A DNA stretch of 64,000 nt from Thelonectria olida (taxonomy: Eukaryota > Ascomycota > Sordariomycetes > Hypocreales > Nectriaceae), in contig JAGPYM010000001.1 in the NCBI GenBank assembly GCA_020736575.1, positions 620,001 through 684,000 on the forward strand, read 5' to 3'. Below, in pieces: positions 12,375-25,421 of the stretch (position 1 is the first letter of the stretch; every line of letters begins with the position of its first letter). The notes beneath the pieces are model-generated. The model saw only the letters and a list, made by a program, of their open reading frames with translations, did not search any database and had not been told where the DNA came from. A program made the translations under genes and the position numbers.

Positions 12375-14431
12375 ATGTCGGCCCCCGTCCCCTCAATTCC
12401 TCCGGGCCGACCCACGGTCATCCCCGTCGATTCCTCCTCCGGCCTTTGGGATCGCCTAACAAACTGGGTTTCCGAGAACAAGGCCGTTGTCTATACCATT
12501 GCCGGTGTTGCCGTTGTTGTCACGGGTGCTGGTGTCGTCTACTACCTCAATGACTCTGTATGTTGCATCCTTCCCGAGCTGCATTGTGTTTGGTTGCTGC
12601 TCCTCCCTGCCCTTGATGGCCGCAGAACTGCACTAAGCATCGACCCATTACCCGCCGTCTCCGACACTCACTAATCATGTCGATAATAGTCCAAGTCCGA
12701 CTCATCCCCCAAGCTTAGCAAGAAGGAGAGGAGAAAGAGAAAAGAGGCCGAGCGCAAGGCTGCCGAGGCCAAGGAGTCCGCTCCTGCTACCGGCCCCTCA
12801 CAGCCACAGGCCGCCTCAGTACAGAGCGATGAACTGCCAGAGATCAATGAGGAGACTGTCACTGCTCTCTCCCAGCAGCAGCGTGAGGAGTACGCTGCCA
12901 AGTTGAAGCAGGCCGGTAACAAGGCCTACGGAGACAAGGCTTACAACCGTGCTATTGAGTTGTACTCCAAGGCTATCCTTTGCAAGCCCGATCCCGTCTT
13001 CTACTCCAACAGAGCAGCCTGCCACAGCGCCATGAGCGAATGGGACCAGGTCATCGAGGACACCACCGCCGCCATCAACATGGACCCTGAATACGTCAAG
13101 GCCATCAACCGCCGCGCCACTGCCTACGAGCATCAGAAGAAATACTCCGAGGCCCTCCTCGACTTTACTGCCTCATGTATTATCGACAACTTCAAGAGCG
13201 AGTCAACCGCCCAGGCTGTCGAGCGACTTCTCAAGACCTTTGCCGAGCAGAAGGCTAAGGAGATGATGGCTAACCGCCCACCTAAGCTGCCTAGCCCTAT
13301 CTTCGTCGGCAACTACCTCCAGAGCTTCCGGCCCAAGCCCCGCCCCGAAGGCCTCGAGGATTCGAACGAGCTGGATCCTGAAACTGGAAAGGGCCAGGTG
13401 CAGATTGGTCTCCAGTCCTTGGATAAGAAAACTGGTGATGGTTATGAGGAGGCTCGTCAGGCCTTCGAGAAAGCTCTTGAGCTCGGAGAGTTGGGTGAGT
13501 ACGAGGCTTTGGCTTATAACATGAGGGGAACTTTCCGAACTCTGTTGGGCAACCATGCCGATGCGACTCAGGACTTCGACAAGAGCATCGAGCTCGACCC
13601 CAGCATGACCCAGAGCTACATCAAGCGCGCCAGCATCAGCCTAGAGCTTGGCGAGCCCGACAAGGCCGAGGCCGAGTTTGCTAAGGCTCTGGAGCAGGAT
13701 AACAACGACCCCGATGTCTACTACCACCGAGCTCAGGCCCACTTCATCAAGGGCGACCTTGCCGATGCCCAGAAGGACTACCAGAAGTCAATTGATCTCG
13801 ACAAGGACTTTATCTTCTCCCATATCCAGCTTGGTGTAACGCAGTACAAGATGGGCTCCATTGCCTCCTCCATGGCCACCTTCCGACGATGCATTAAGAA
13901 CTTCCCCAAGGTTCCCGATGTCTACAACTACTACGGTGAGCTGTTGCTCGACCAGGGCAACTTCTCTGAGGCTATCGAGAAGTTTGACACTGCTATGGAA
14001 ATGGAGAAGCAGACCAAGCCCATGTCCATGAACGTTCTGCCTCTCATCAACAAAGCTCTCGCCCTATTCCAATGGAAGCAAGACTTCAAGGAGGCCGAGA
14101 AGCTTTGCCAGAAGGCCTTGATTAGTGAGTTTCTAGTGACTTTTACCGCTTTTGCCTCCCAAACAGCTAACCATTGTTTGCAGTTGACCCTGAGTGCGAC
14201 ATTGCTGTTGCCACCATGGCCCAGCTTCTCCTGCAGCAGAACAACGTTCCCGCTGCCCTCAAGTACTTTGAGCGTGCAGCAGAACTCGCCCGCACTGAGG
14301 GCGAGATCGTCAACGCCCTTAGCTACGCCGAGGCGACTCGAACACAGGTACAAGTGACGGAGAAGTATCCCAAGCTAGCCGCTAAGCTGGCCGGTGGTGG
14401 TGGCCCTGGAGGTCTTCGCATGGGCCCTTAA
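12375..14431 (+). CDS. TOM70: Mitochondrial import receptor Tom70
   Basis: The exons are 12375-12557, 12690-14124 and 14184-14431, giving 621 residues, close to the usual length. Tom70 is an outer-membrane receptor that docks Hsp70/Hsp90 with hydrophobic preproteins. The N-terminus has a single anchor (residues about 37-59, [12 protein letters not shown]) followed by a charged Lys/Glu/Arg linker. A clamp-type TPR set begins [18 protein letters not shown]. Further TPRs fill the rest, including [14 protein letters not shown]. The first exon encodes almost exactly the intermembrane tail plus anchor, and the cytosolic domain starts in exon 2. A CTAAC branch site lies in the last intron. An AATAAA motif follows the stop. 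Confidence 0.95.
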
Positions 14432-15402
14432 ATTACGTTACGCATTTGTACGAAATAAAGGCGATGAGAACTGCGGGCAAAGGTGAATGAAGATATGAGG
14501 CTAGGCGTGTAAAGTGTACGAATTGGGAGGGGAATGAATGGGTTGGCCGGATTTCCTTGGATGGGTTTGCGAAGAAGATGCCCCCTTTGCCAACCACCGC
14601 TCCGTCCGATGAACTCATCCGGCAAAAGGCCTGGTCTCACAGGGAAGTGAGGTTTTTTTTTTGGAGTCGGGAAAAACTTGTAATGCAATCGAGAAACCCT
14701 GTTGTATCTGTATATAATAGTACTTCCCCCTCACCTCTTTTGTTTCCCTTAGCATATGCCATCAGTAAGGCGAGAGCACCTTGCGTGTGGATTGGAAGGC
14801 GAAGAAAAAGTAGTCAGTCTGTTATTATATCATTTTTGTTCGAACAGACATATATACATCTATAACGTCTCTCATGCTGAGTATGATGCTTTAATGACCC
14901 GTACTTGGTGCCAGGTACTCATATCATGGGAATCTCATCTCCTACGACATGTAATCATCCAAATCGTGGTTCTGGATTCATCAATTAGAGAGATACAAAG
15001 CACCCCCAGAACCCAGCCAAACAGCGATGTTTTTCCCACCCAGCCCAAGCAGAGCAAAAAGAAGTACTACTACAGAAGAGGCAAAAGGCGAGCTTGGGTG
15101 GGAGTATCATAATAAACGAAGAAATAAAAAGACGACCAGCTAATACCAAAAATGAACAAATCCGTCGTAACCCTTTTTCATGAAGTCTTCTTTGCCACAT
15201 CAACGTGCCTCCAACCAAAAAGGGAAAATGGACCCCCTAGCGTTCAGGACGCTTTGGGGAGAAGAGAATTAAGTACTAAAGTGTACGGGGGGTATATCGT
15301 ACACGGTTGTCGAGGTCGTAGAAACGCCCGGGAAAAGGGAATGCATCAGAATCTATCAGGCAGCCTATGCACACTTGGATCATGCGGTAACGGCGAAGTG
15401 GT
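14432..15402. other. Convergent 3' region, TOM70 / SSO1
   Basis: About 970 bases between two convergent stop codons. It is AT-richer than its neighbours, with a T run near 14650 and TATATA stretches near 14850, as expected of 3' untranslated regions. No gene recognised. Confidence 0.6.
14454..14459 (+). terminator. Possible poly(A) signal of TOM70
   Basis: AATAAA lies 23 bases after the TOM70 stop codon. Fungal polyadenylation signals are loose, so this is only a position-based suggestion. Confidence 0.35.
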
Positions 15403-16486
15403 CTACTTTTTCGTTCCCACCGCAATACCGACGCCGAGAGCGATGGCGAGGATGATGATGACAACGATGAGGAGGCACCACCACTTGAGCTTGCGGCGGT
15501 TGCGGGCGTGCTCGTTGGCGACCTTGACTTGCTCGTTGCCCTTTTCGATGTTCTCGACAGTGTTGATGGCGTTGGTCTCGGCAGCCTGGATGACTGGCTC
15601 CTGCTGCTCGACGATAGTTGCAAGCTCCTGGTAGAGGAGGGCAAGCTCGGAGAGCGTTTGCTCAATGCGCTGCAGCTCGCTGTGACGGGCACGCACATTG
15701 CCTAGGACGGAGCTGGCATGACCAGTGCGGTTTGTTCCGATCTATTGGGCTTTGTCAGCATTGTTGCCCTATAATCTGACTAACAGTAAGAACACTCACA
15801 GCAGTTTGGAAGACACCCTCGTTGCCCCAATCAGCTTCAGAAGCCTCTTGAACCTCAGCCTCCGAGGCATCCGGGTTCACGATGCGATACTGGCGGGCAA
15901 TCTGATCGCGATAGCGCTGTCGGTAATCGCGCTCGATGCTCTGGTACTTGTCTAGCTCGGACTTGAAGAATGTCTTGAGCGACTGGAGCTGGGTGTTCTT
16001 CGTGTTGCGGGACGAGTCGGTGGTCTTGGCGAGGTCGCGCTCGAGGCGCTTGATACCATCCTTGATGGCGGTATTACGGATTTGGGTCTGGGAGACATAT
16101 TGCTCGAGCTGGTCCTTGGCGGCGCCATCGGTGCTGCTCAGGGTGCGCTGGTGGAGCTGGCCGATGAAATCGATGTCGGCAGTCAGGGCCTTAATGTCAT
16201 TGCGCAGGTCCTGGACGTTGCTGAGGAAATCATTCTGGGAGAGAACGGCCGATGAGGGAGGCTGCTGGTTGTAGTCCTGCATCTCGTACTGGTCCTGGCC
16301 CTGTTGGTTCTGGGCGTATGGGTTACCCTGAATGTTTTGTCATTCGTTAGCCTCGTCTTTTGGTCTGACATTGTAGCGCCGGCGAGCGCGGGAATAGAGC
16401 TGTACCTGGCCATAACCACCGCCGTAGCCGGCTTCTTGAGGAGGACCCTCTTGGTAAGGGTTCTGGTTATACTGGCCGTAAGACAT
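15403..16486 (-). CDS. SSO1: Plasma-membrane t-SNARE, syntaxin Sso1/2 type
   Basis: The exons are 16486-16406, 16327-15800 and 15741-15403, giving 315 residues. This Qa-SNARE drives fusion of secretory vesicles with the plasma membrane. A Gln/Tyr/Gly-rich N-terminal tail precedes the three-helix regulatory (Habc) domain (Q-N-D-F-L-S-N-V-Q-D-L-R). The SNARE helix (R-H-S-E-L-Q-R-I-E-Q-T-L to N-E-Q-V-K-V-A-N-E-H-A-R) leads to a C-terminal membrane anchor (residues about 288-311, W-W-C-L-L-I-V-V-I-I-I-L). Filamentous fungi usually have two such syntaxins; which paralogue this is cannot be told here. Both introns have good signals (GTACAG and GTGAGT donors). It is convergent with TOM70. Confidence 0.95.
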
Positions 16487-18685
16487 TGTGAACAATGATG
16501 GGCGGGAAGGCTAGCAATGGAGGAATTTGGGGGAGAGATGAGATGATGTAAAAAGAGGAGGAGCTTGACGGATGATGAAGGGAAAGCGTAAGAGCAGTTG
16601 CACGAGTGACGAGCTGGGCCGAGCGGGACGCTAAAACTGCAAAGGCGCAGCCTCCAAGAAGGGAAGTCCCAGTGGCTGGTGGGCCTTTTGGGGGATTAGT
16701 GATGACTGGGGGCCGGCAGTGGATCGGACGACAGAGAGTCTAGCTGCTTGTTGAGCACGGAGTGACGAAGAAGGATTAATTAGAGGATGGGGACCAGGAC
16801 CCTGCTGGGGGGAACCTGCAGCAGCACACAGAACAGCGCAAGCACAACTGTACTCCGTCGGTGGCCTGGTGGCGTAGCAGGTAGACGACAATTGCAGGGT
16901 GTCAGTGGTCAGCGGTGTCGGGATGGCGGAGGGGCGGCCAGCGGATCAGGTCAAAATCAACCGTCTGCGCTAGGATGTTTCTGGAAACGATCGAACAAAG
17001 GTGAGGTTGAGAACGCTCGTCAAAACTCTCAATTGCTCCCACGACGTTGGCTTGACGGATGGCTTGGCAAGGCTGAGACAAGAGCTAAGAAGGGGAAGGA
17101 AAACGGTGTGAGAGCTGAAGAAATGGAAGAGAGGCCTAAGTCTGAAAATTAAAATAAATAAAAGTGAGTGTGAATGGAATGTGTGGCTTGAAGCGAGACT
17201 TTAACAAGAAAGAAGCAACCACGCCCAACTTGCTCCTGCCACAAGGCTGCCAACTTTTTTTTCTGACTCCACGTCTAACTTTTTGGTCAGGAAGCGGTCG
17301 GCGCTCGGCAGCCTCGGGTGCTCATCTTCAATGTTAGTCTCCCGCTAAAAACCACCACCATCAGCCAGCCAAGTCGACAAGTCGTCGCTCATCGTATCCA
17401 TCACGACGTCAGTCGGCGGCAAAGCTCGGTACCTACGCAAATCGCCAGCCAGCGGGGGGCGATCTCGTCAGACTCGCTCCCAAAATAACTAAGCATCTCC
17501 CCAGCCATGGGGGCACAAGCCGACATTGATCCATGACTCCAACCAGGGTTGCCAGTGTGCCGTTCTCCCTTCTGCTTCGTGAGCAGACGATCCAGCGAGT
17601 GAGCGACATGCAGAATGGTTCCAAGTCGTCACCCATTGGGGCTGTGCGAACCGAGTTCCGTAACCAGGTGGGTGAAGAAAGGGATGCGCCACATTCGAGA
17701 CCAAGGGTTTGACGTGTTCTGAGCCGCCTTGCCGCCTCAGGTGCATTAAACGCCGCTCGAGTCTCCCATCAGCCACTATGGCAGCATCATCATCGTTCCC
17801 AACTTCTTCTTTCTGTTGCCTGAGCAGCTGAGCTTCATGCGATTTTGGGGGCTGGCTCCGCTTCCAAAGCAGGACTCCACCGTTTCGTTTACACAGGCTC
17901 ATCTCACCATCTCCCCACAAGTTACAACCAAAGCCAGAAGCGGCACTCCCACCTCGCTTACTACGTAGTAGACATCAGATGTTCTCGTCTAATTGCATTG
18001 ACCGAGCTGTAGCGCAATATCTTCCCTCCCCTCCTCTCTGGCTCATATATCTAACCTCATTTATAGCCCCTTGGAGAGCTGCTAGACGTTCTCTATCCGT
18101 ACAAAAGGCAAGCTGTCACAAGGTGTGCCTGAAGTGGAAGAATCGCTCTTCTTTTTCTCAAAGGCCGGACTAATGACTATCCTTTAATTGCCAGTAAATA
18201 CTCAGTCTATCAGTCAGTGTAATTTCCGTAATTAAGGAGCTCGTAGATGCAGAAACGTCACGCCATAAACCACACGGCTGAACAGAGCTGGATGTCTGAC
18301 AAAACAACGATCTTGCACTTAGGCAGGTATCATATCTAGGATCGTCATAGAAATATGGCTGCCTACAGCGACCGATATTTATGCACCTCCACGACTCCTG
18401 GTAGTATGTGGTTGAGTGCGGCCGCATCCTCGTCCACTCCGTAATAGTCTCCAAGACTAAGACTAACATCCATCACCATGAGCCAATCGTCTTTCACCGA
18501 GCTCAGCCAGCTCCTTCACCGCACAACCGCCGTTGGTTCAAATCACATGCCGGAATCCCAAGCATCCAAAAACGCCAAAACTCCATTGCCATATTCTAAG
18601 CCGAGTTCCGCTTCCAAGATGCGGATATTTTCTTCAATGCGCCCTAGTCCACCAGTCGATACATTGTGGAATCAGGAGCATGTGC
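16487..18685. other. Intergenic, 2.2 kb
   Basis: This holds the 5' flank of the syntaxin gene and the 3' flank of IMP4, both on the minus strand. Bases 16490-16570 are purine-rich on the plus strand, hence a CT-rich leader for the syntaxin. A short plus-strand frame with a good start context begins at 18478 and overlaps the IMP4 3' end, but it shows no recognisable domain. Nothing else stands out. Confidence 0.5.
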
Positions 18686-19643
18686 TCAAAGGTAATTCTT
18701 CTTCTTCGCAGTACGCGTGTACTGAGATAGATGCCACTCAACGTCGCCGTTCTTGTTCTCCAAGGTACCGCTTCGAATTTCGAACATTCTCAACGTCATT
18801 CGAGGACCAACTTCCGCCAACTCCACGCTGTCATAACCCGTCCGTACGAAAACATGGTGCCTCATTTCAATGCTGTCCTCGATGTTCTTGAACGTCACAA
18901 CTCGGTTTCCGACCTTGGTTTTGTTGGTGATAGCCTCCCTTGGCGGGAAGAGATGCTTCAACACTTTGACACATCGTTCTCCAAGTCTAGTCGTAAATCC
19001 ATCGAAAATGAGATGCGGGTACGACTCGCTCACGGTTCCCCGGACGCTTCCTGGGATGTCATGGCGCAAGACAACATTGTGTAGAGAAAAGGACACGGTC
19101 GGGCCGTGAGGGAAGTGCGATACGGTAAGCGCGGTTGGGGTACCACGATGTTCGTGGAGGAGAACAACGTCTGAGAGACCTGCAGACTGGGCGGATTGTA
19201 CCAGGTCGGGGAGGATGAGGTTTCCACGGTTGAGACGAACAGCCGTTGGTAGCAGAAGTCGAATTTCTTTGGCGAAAGCAGCCAGCCTTGCAGAAGGGTC
19301 GCGGGACGTGGTTACGAGGACTCGGGGGTCGACGATACCAGAGAGCTGGGCGTATTCGTCATCGAGATCAAGCTCCTCGTTCGCGGTAAGATCAGGTCGT
19401 GACTCGTCATACTGGTAGTCTTTGCGCAAAGATTTGTCGTTCGAAATTGTGGGATCCAATGGCTTTCCCGAGGCCAAAGATTCTCGCAGTTTAGCTCGCT
19501 TCTCGCTGATCTCGGCATCCCGCAGCAAGAGCGCTCTTCGATAGAGATAATCGCGCCGTTGGCGTGCTTGTTTTCGCTGCAAGATAAGTCATTAATACAC
19601 ATATAATTCGAAGTAAATGCTCTCATAAGTGACTCACAATCAT
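18686..19643 (-). CDS. IMP4: U3 snoRNP protein Imp4 (Brix domain)
   Basis: The exons are 19643-19638 (ATG ATT) and 19576-18686, giving 298 residues. Imp4 belongs to the SSU processome and helps pair U3 snoRNA with the pre-rRNA in the nucleolus. After the two-codon first exon the protein reads R-K-Q-A-R-Q-R-R-D-Y-L-Y-R-R-A, matching the conserved start of the family. The Brix domain covers about residues 85-270 (V-L-V-T-T-S-R-D-P-S, F-P-H-G-P-T-V, L-I-F-D-G-F-T-T-R-L-G). The end is basic (K-K-K-N-Y-L). The six-base first exon has a GTGAGT donor and a TTGCAG acceptor; without it there is no ATG that yields the conserved N-terminus. It is divergent from UPF1. Confidence 0.93.
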
Positions 19644-20276
19644 GATTTGAGAGAAAACGTTGCCCGCGTTGGAGAACTTCAAAGGGAAATGGAGAGCAAT
19701 GGTATGGAATTTTTCGACGCTGCCACCAAAAAAAGTTCCTCTATCGGTTTTGCCGGGGTTCAGACGCCTATCGATAATACCGCCGCCTATCACGTGGGAG
19801 AAAATGTCCCACCAACTCCGCCGACAGGAGGGTCTGTTGTTCACCCATCGATATAATTCTGGATCACCAGAAAAGCAAAATCCCACCGTCGACCCTGTTA
19901 CTACGAAACTGGAACGTGCCTGCGCTTTTCTAATATCCAACCCACCGTCTGACGGAGCCCAACTCGCTCCTACCCCAGCGCATCTGTCTTCGCGATGATG
20001 TGAGCCTTACCAGCGACTTGCACCCCCATATCTCTTTCCCAATCTGACCCGAGTCGCCCCAAGGCTTCATAGCGGGCTCTTTTCGAAAGACCAGTAGCTG
20101 TAGGTGAGTCGCACAAGGTTCGCCACTATTTGGAAGGTTGATGCAAACATTGCCCCTGCAACTTTCGCTTCCAGGCGTAACCGCCACCTTAAAAGTCAAC
20201 GCGGGGCACACAAGTGCTCACAACCCTTCCAGGCAAACCCTACCAGCCAAAACAATTTTCTCACATTAACACCAAC
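19644..20276. other. Divergent promoter region, IMP4 / UPF1
   Basis: About 630 bases separate the two divergent start codons. A palindromic CACGTG lies at 19791-19796. No gene was recognised. Confidence 0.6.
19791..19796. promoter_or_regulatory. CACGTG E-box in the IMP4/UPF1 promoter
   Basis: A palindromic CACGTG in a divergent promoter. This is the core site of fungal bHLH factors such as Cbf1, but one six-base match in 630 bases is weak evidence. Confidence 0.3.
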
Positions 20277-23200
20277 ATGGAGGGCGCCTTTACTCATGTC
20301 GGTAACCATCTGATTTCCGATTCTGCCGCTGCTATTAAGGCCGGAGCCGACGACCTGTCTACGATCGACCCCGACGAGAGCTTGCTCTATGGCAAATACC
20401 CCGATCGCAGTGGCCGTCGCCGAGATGATGATGACGACAACCAAACCGAGGCATACGAGGAGGATGACAACGATAGCCTGAACAGCGTGCCAGCTGATGG
20501 CGTAGGTGGGCTCAAGTTGAAGGGCCCAGAGGATGAAAAGGAACTGCCAGCTCATGCTTGCGCGTAGGTTTCACAGCCTGGATCGGCGCGAAGCCCACTG
20601 ACATTCGTCCAGATACTGCGGAATTCACTCTCCGGGCTGCGTGGTGAAGTGCCTTACCTGCAACAAGTGGTTTTGCAGTGCGCGTGGTAACGGTACCTCA
20701 ACCCACATTGTAAACCATCTTGTTCGAGCCCGTCACAAGGAAGTTCAACTTCACCCAGAGTCCACCCTCGGCGATACCGTCCTCGAATGCTACAACTGTG
20801 GTACGAAAAATGCATTCCTACTTGGTTTCATCCCTGCGAAATCAGACACGGTCGTTGTTCTCCTCTGTCGCCAGCCATGCGCCGCAACCACGTCGAGCAA
20901 GGATATGAATTGGGACACATCAAGATGGCAGCCTCTTATTGAAGAACGAGCCTTTTTGCCTTGGCTCGTTGCTACTCCCTCTGATGCCGAGCAACTCCGT
21001 GCCCGCCATTTGACTCCCAATATGATTGCGAAGTTGGAGGAGATGTGGAAAGTCAATATTGCGTGTACTGTTATTGACCTTGAGAAGGCCTCGAATGTCG
21101 ATGACGATCCGCAACCCGTGTTGCTGCAATATGATGACCCATACCATTATCAAAACATTTTTGGACCGTTGGTCAAGATGGAATCCGACTACGACAAGAA
21201 ACTCAAGGAAGCTCAGTCAGAAGACGGCCTCGTCGTGCGTTGGGATTATGGTCTGAATAACAAGCACCTTGTGAGCTTCAACCTTCACAAGATTGAGTCC
21301 GGAGACGTCAAACTTGCTGTTGGAGACGAAATGCGACTCCGATACAACGGCGAGCTTCGATCCGCTTGGGAGGGCGTGGGATATGTCATCAAGATCCCGA
21401 ACAACCAGTCCGATGAAGTCACACTGGAGTTGCGCAAGACTGGAAATGACAAGTTCGTTCCCGCAGACCTCTCACACAACTTCTCCGCCGACTATGTTTG
21501 GAAGGCTACGTCTTATGACCGAATGCAGCTGGCCATGAAGACATTTGCTGTTGACGATATGAGTGTATCTGGGTACATCTTTCACACCCTTTTGGGCCAC
21601 GAGGTTCAGCTCCAGCCCATGAAGACCAGCCTCCCTAAGAAGTGGTCGGTCCCTGGCCTCCCTGATCTCAACCCCAGCCAGGTCGGTGCCATTAAGGCAG
21701 TCCTCCAGAAGCCTCTGAGTCTCATCCAGGGTCCCCCTGGTACCGGCAAGACCGTGACCTCGGCCACTATCATCTACCACCTTGCTAAGATGAGCGGAGG
21801 CCAGGTCCTTGTTTGTGCGCCTTCTAACGTCGCCGTTGACCAGCTTTGTGAGCGTGTTCACCGCACTGGGCTCAAGGTTGTTCGTCTGACGGCTAAGTCT
21901 CGTGAGGATGTTGAGTCGTCGGTCAGTTTCCTGGCCCTCCACGAACAGGTCCGCATGTCGGAGCACAACAGCGAGCTGGTCAAGCTTTCTCAACTAAAGA
22001 ACGAGTTGGGCGAACTCTCCAGCCAGGATGAGAAGAAATTCAAGCAGCTCACCAAGGCTGCCGAACGAGACATTCTAAACAACGCTGATGTTGTTTGCTG
22101 CACTTGTGTTGGTGCAGGCGACCCGCGTCTGTCAAAGATGAAGTTCCGCAATGTGCTGATTGACGAGTCGACCCAGTCGGCCGAGCCCGAGTGTATGATC
22201 CCTCTTGTTCTTGGGTGCAAGCAAGTTGTCCTCGTTGGAGATCACAAGCAGCTTGGTCCGGTCATCATGAACAAGAAGGCCGCAAAGGCCGGTTTGAACC
22301 AGTCTTTGTTCGAACGTCTTGTCAACCTCAAGCTTTCCCCTATTCGACTGAACATCCAGTACCGTATGCACCCGTGCCTTTCGGAGTTTCCGTCGAACAT
22401 GTTCTACGAAGGAACCCTTCAGAATGGTGTCACGCACGAGAACCGACTCAGAAAGGACGTCGACTTCCCCTGGCCAGTCGGGGAGATGCCCATGATGTTC
22501 TGGTCGAACCTCGGTCATGAGGAAATCTCCGCCTCCGGAACGTCCTATCTCAACCGAACCGAGGCATCCAACGTCGAAAAGGCCGTAACCAGATTCTTCA
22601 AGGCTGGTGTCAAGCCAATCGACATTGGTGTCATCACTCCATACGAGGGCCAGCGTAGCTATATTGTGACTACAATGCAAAACTCAGGCACCTACAAGAA
22701 GGAGTTCTACAAAGACGTTGAAGTTGCTTCGGTCGACGCCTTCCAGGGTCGTGAGAAGGATTTCATTGTTCTTTCTTGTGTTCGATCCAATGAGAACCAG
22801 GGCATCGGTTTCCTGTCGGATCCCCGCCGTCTGAATGTCGCCTTGACTCGGGCCAAGTATGGTCTTGTCATTCTCGGAAACCCCAAGGTGCTGTCAAAGC
22901 ATGAGCTGTGGCACAACCTGCTTGTCCACTTCAAGGACCGCAAATGCTTTGTTGAAGGCCCCCTAACTAACCTCCAGGCTTGTCTCCTGCAGTTTAGCCG
23001 TCCCAAGGTAAGCTACCGCCAGAAGAACCAGCAGTCGCAGTCGGGGTCGCAATTTGGTTCCAACAACAACTTCCCCAATGGTCGTTTCAACGGGCCACCT
23101 TCAAACCGAGATTTCGATTTGGGTTCCATGGTTTCCTACATCCCCGATGATGTGTCCTCGATCCACGGTTCTGCATTTGGAGGCGCTTCCCTTAACAGCG

Positions 23201-23589
23201 GCTTCCCTCCGATGTTCTCCAGCTTCACCCCTGATCAGTGGCCAGGACTGCCTGGCGTCGCTGCTCCCGCACGCGCAGGCAAGAGTCGTGGGCGTGCTAC
23301 AGAGAGCATTGCAGGCGAGAGTGTCGCGAACTCGGAGTTTACAGATGCATCGACCAGTGTGATTGGTGGCAAAGGTGTTGGACAGGGCGGCGTTACTCTC
23401 GGGGCTGGGCTCCACGACGCTGTTACGGGCATGCGGCCCATTTCCTATACACAGAGCGACCGGCTCAAGCAATACGTCGAGAGCGGTGGGCGAGTTGTGG
23501 CAGGACATGGATACGGACGACGGTTCGACGACGACGAGAAGAGCGTCAGCACTGCCTTTCATAGCCAGATTGGCGGCGGATACGACTGA
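20277..23589 (+). CDS. NAM7: Upf1/Nam7 RNA helicase, nonsense-mediated decay
   Basis: The exons are 20277-20563 and 20613-23589, giving 1087 residues. Upf1 is the ATP-dependent superfamily 1 helicase that triggers decay of mRNAs with premature stops, in the cytoplasm. The N-terminus is Asp-rich. The Cys/His zinc domain starts at the splice junction ([15 protein letters not shown]) and continues with N-K-W-F-C and C-Y-N-C-G. Helicase motifs visible are G-P-P-G-T-G-K-T (residues 469-476), D-E-S-T-Q-S (near 613), [15 protein letters not shown], and D-A-F-Q-G-R-E-K with N-V-A-L-T-R-A. The tail is Gln/Asn/Gly-rich. The 49-base intron splits the first Cys pair of the zinc domain, so failed splicing would remove the whole enzyme. 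Confidence 0.96.
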
Positions 23590-25421
23590 GGGACGACGTG
23601 AGCGCTATGAGTAGGCGATGATACCAATTTTGCATCCCACGGGCTCTGCAGCAGGACTTGCTCTCCCGCCGGATCACCAAGTGCGGTCGGGAAGTTCACT
23701 GTTGTCCCCCAACGCCTTTTCGTCAAGGCCAACGCGGTCAAGTTAGACTGAACCGCAAAGACCGTCTCATGCCGGAGAATTCCGGACGCCGCCTGGTCGG
23801 AAGAGCCCCAGACAGGACAGGCCGGTGTCAGGTTCGAGTGGCTCAATCTACGACGGCCATCGGGGTCGTATTGACCCGTCAGATGCAGATTGTCTTGATA
23901 TTCACAGCTTTGCGGTAGTCGGGGGAGGTGGAAGTTATGAGGATCCGAAGAGATAAGAGCGAAGCCACATGATGAAGACGTTTCCTCAGGGGCGTTGGAG
24001 AGCGCGTGCGGTCAAGGACAACGCAGAGCAACCGCTCCGCGACGGCAACGGATAGCACACCGCGTCTTTCGGACCCCTCGGACAGAGATTTATTCGCGGC
24101 AAACCATGATTTCTTGTACTCTGACCATAGTCACTCATTTGGTAGATAGATAGCAAACTAACTCCAGTCATTCATTCGACAGATTTTAGGCGCATGAGGT
24201 TGAGGGTGATGGTGGTGACGGTGAGATGTAGTTGCAGTGAATACGAGGATGGCTGCCCTATGAGGCTTGGTGCTTGTATATGGAGGGTAAGAATGCGCGA
24301 ATATGGTCCGCGTATTCATGCGTTGGCCAGACGAAAGCGAGGCCGTCCCTTAAAGTTAAGCTTGGTGGCGGCATGGATGCTGATTATGACCTGAAGCTGG
24401 CGGTATAATAAGCACGCGACCCATGCAGCGGATGCCGACCTATCCTCGATGAGCAGTGTCGCCGGCGTATGCAGGAGTTCCGAAGTTCCGTCTTGTCTGT
24501 CTTGTCGTGTTCTTGTCACAAAGATTTGTCTGTAATGGTCAAGTGCCAAGTCTTAGATGGAACGTGTTGTCGTGTAATAAGGGGACTTTCATCAGTCCGT
24601 GCTCTGGACTCCGGGGCGGTCGCAGGCGGTGGATCTTCACGGCAGCGACGGAAGGAATCCAATGGATCTGTACCGGGATCAGCGCCAGCTAGAGCGATGG
24701 GCCGGCGGCCGTCAAAGAGGGAGGAGTCCACCGTCCATCCACCCACCACCTTGATAGCAAAGAGACAACAACGGATAATTCAGATGAAAAAGAGCCACCA
24801 CAGATGCCAGGCACATCCAGGCTCGAACAGGGCCAATCCTCAGGGCAGGGGGGCTGGGTGACGAATTGACGATGTCTGGTGGTGGTGGATACACGAGGAC
24901 GCGTCCCAATGGAGCATCCCGATGACGCCGACGTCTCTCTAAAATAAGCACAAAATGGAAATGGGAAAGGGCCAAGACAAGGCCAAGGCCGTTCTTTCCC
25001 CAAGTTCCTTGAGTCCCTTGAGTCCTCCCTCCCCTCTCCGTACCTGCCTTATTAATTATCTGCTTGTTCGTACATGCTGCTTCTGAGGGGGTTGAGCTGT
25101 TGGGGAACCTGGGCATTTCTTCTTTTTACTTGCGGCTTCTCTTCTCCTCCTTCTTTTCCCTTCTGTTTCACCCGTTCTGTTGTCTTTTTCCACGGGCGTC
25201 TCCCCGTCTTACACACACCAAAGGTACCTTTAGACCGTCTTCGTCTTCTCCACGTATTCCGCGTGGTGCGAGCTCGTCAACCTCCAGCCGCCACCCAGCC
25301 CGCCTTCTCCGCCCTCCGACAATTCCGTCATTACTCGCCCGTTTCTCAGCAGCCAAATCTCTTTCAACCTTTCAATCTCTGGGGTCATACCGGTTTCTGG
25401 GGACCTTGACATGCGCCTATC
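23590..25421. other. Intergenic, 1.8 kb, with CT-rich leader
   Basis: This holds the UPF1 3' flank and the promoter of the mannosidase gene. Bases about 25090-25370 are strongly pyrimidine-rich with several ATGs in short frames, one ending within the main start codon. No protein gene is supported. Confidence 0.6.

Noticed and set aside
18478..18891. Plus-strand frame with a good start context (MSQSSFTEL)
   Set aside because: It runs antisense into the conserved 3' end of IMP4, changes to low-complexity sequence and shows no domain or clear splice pattern.
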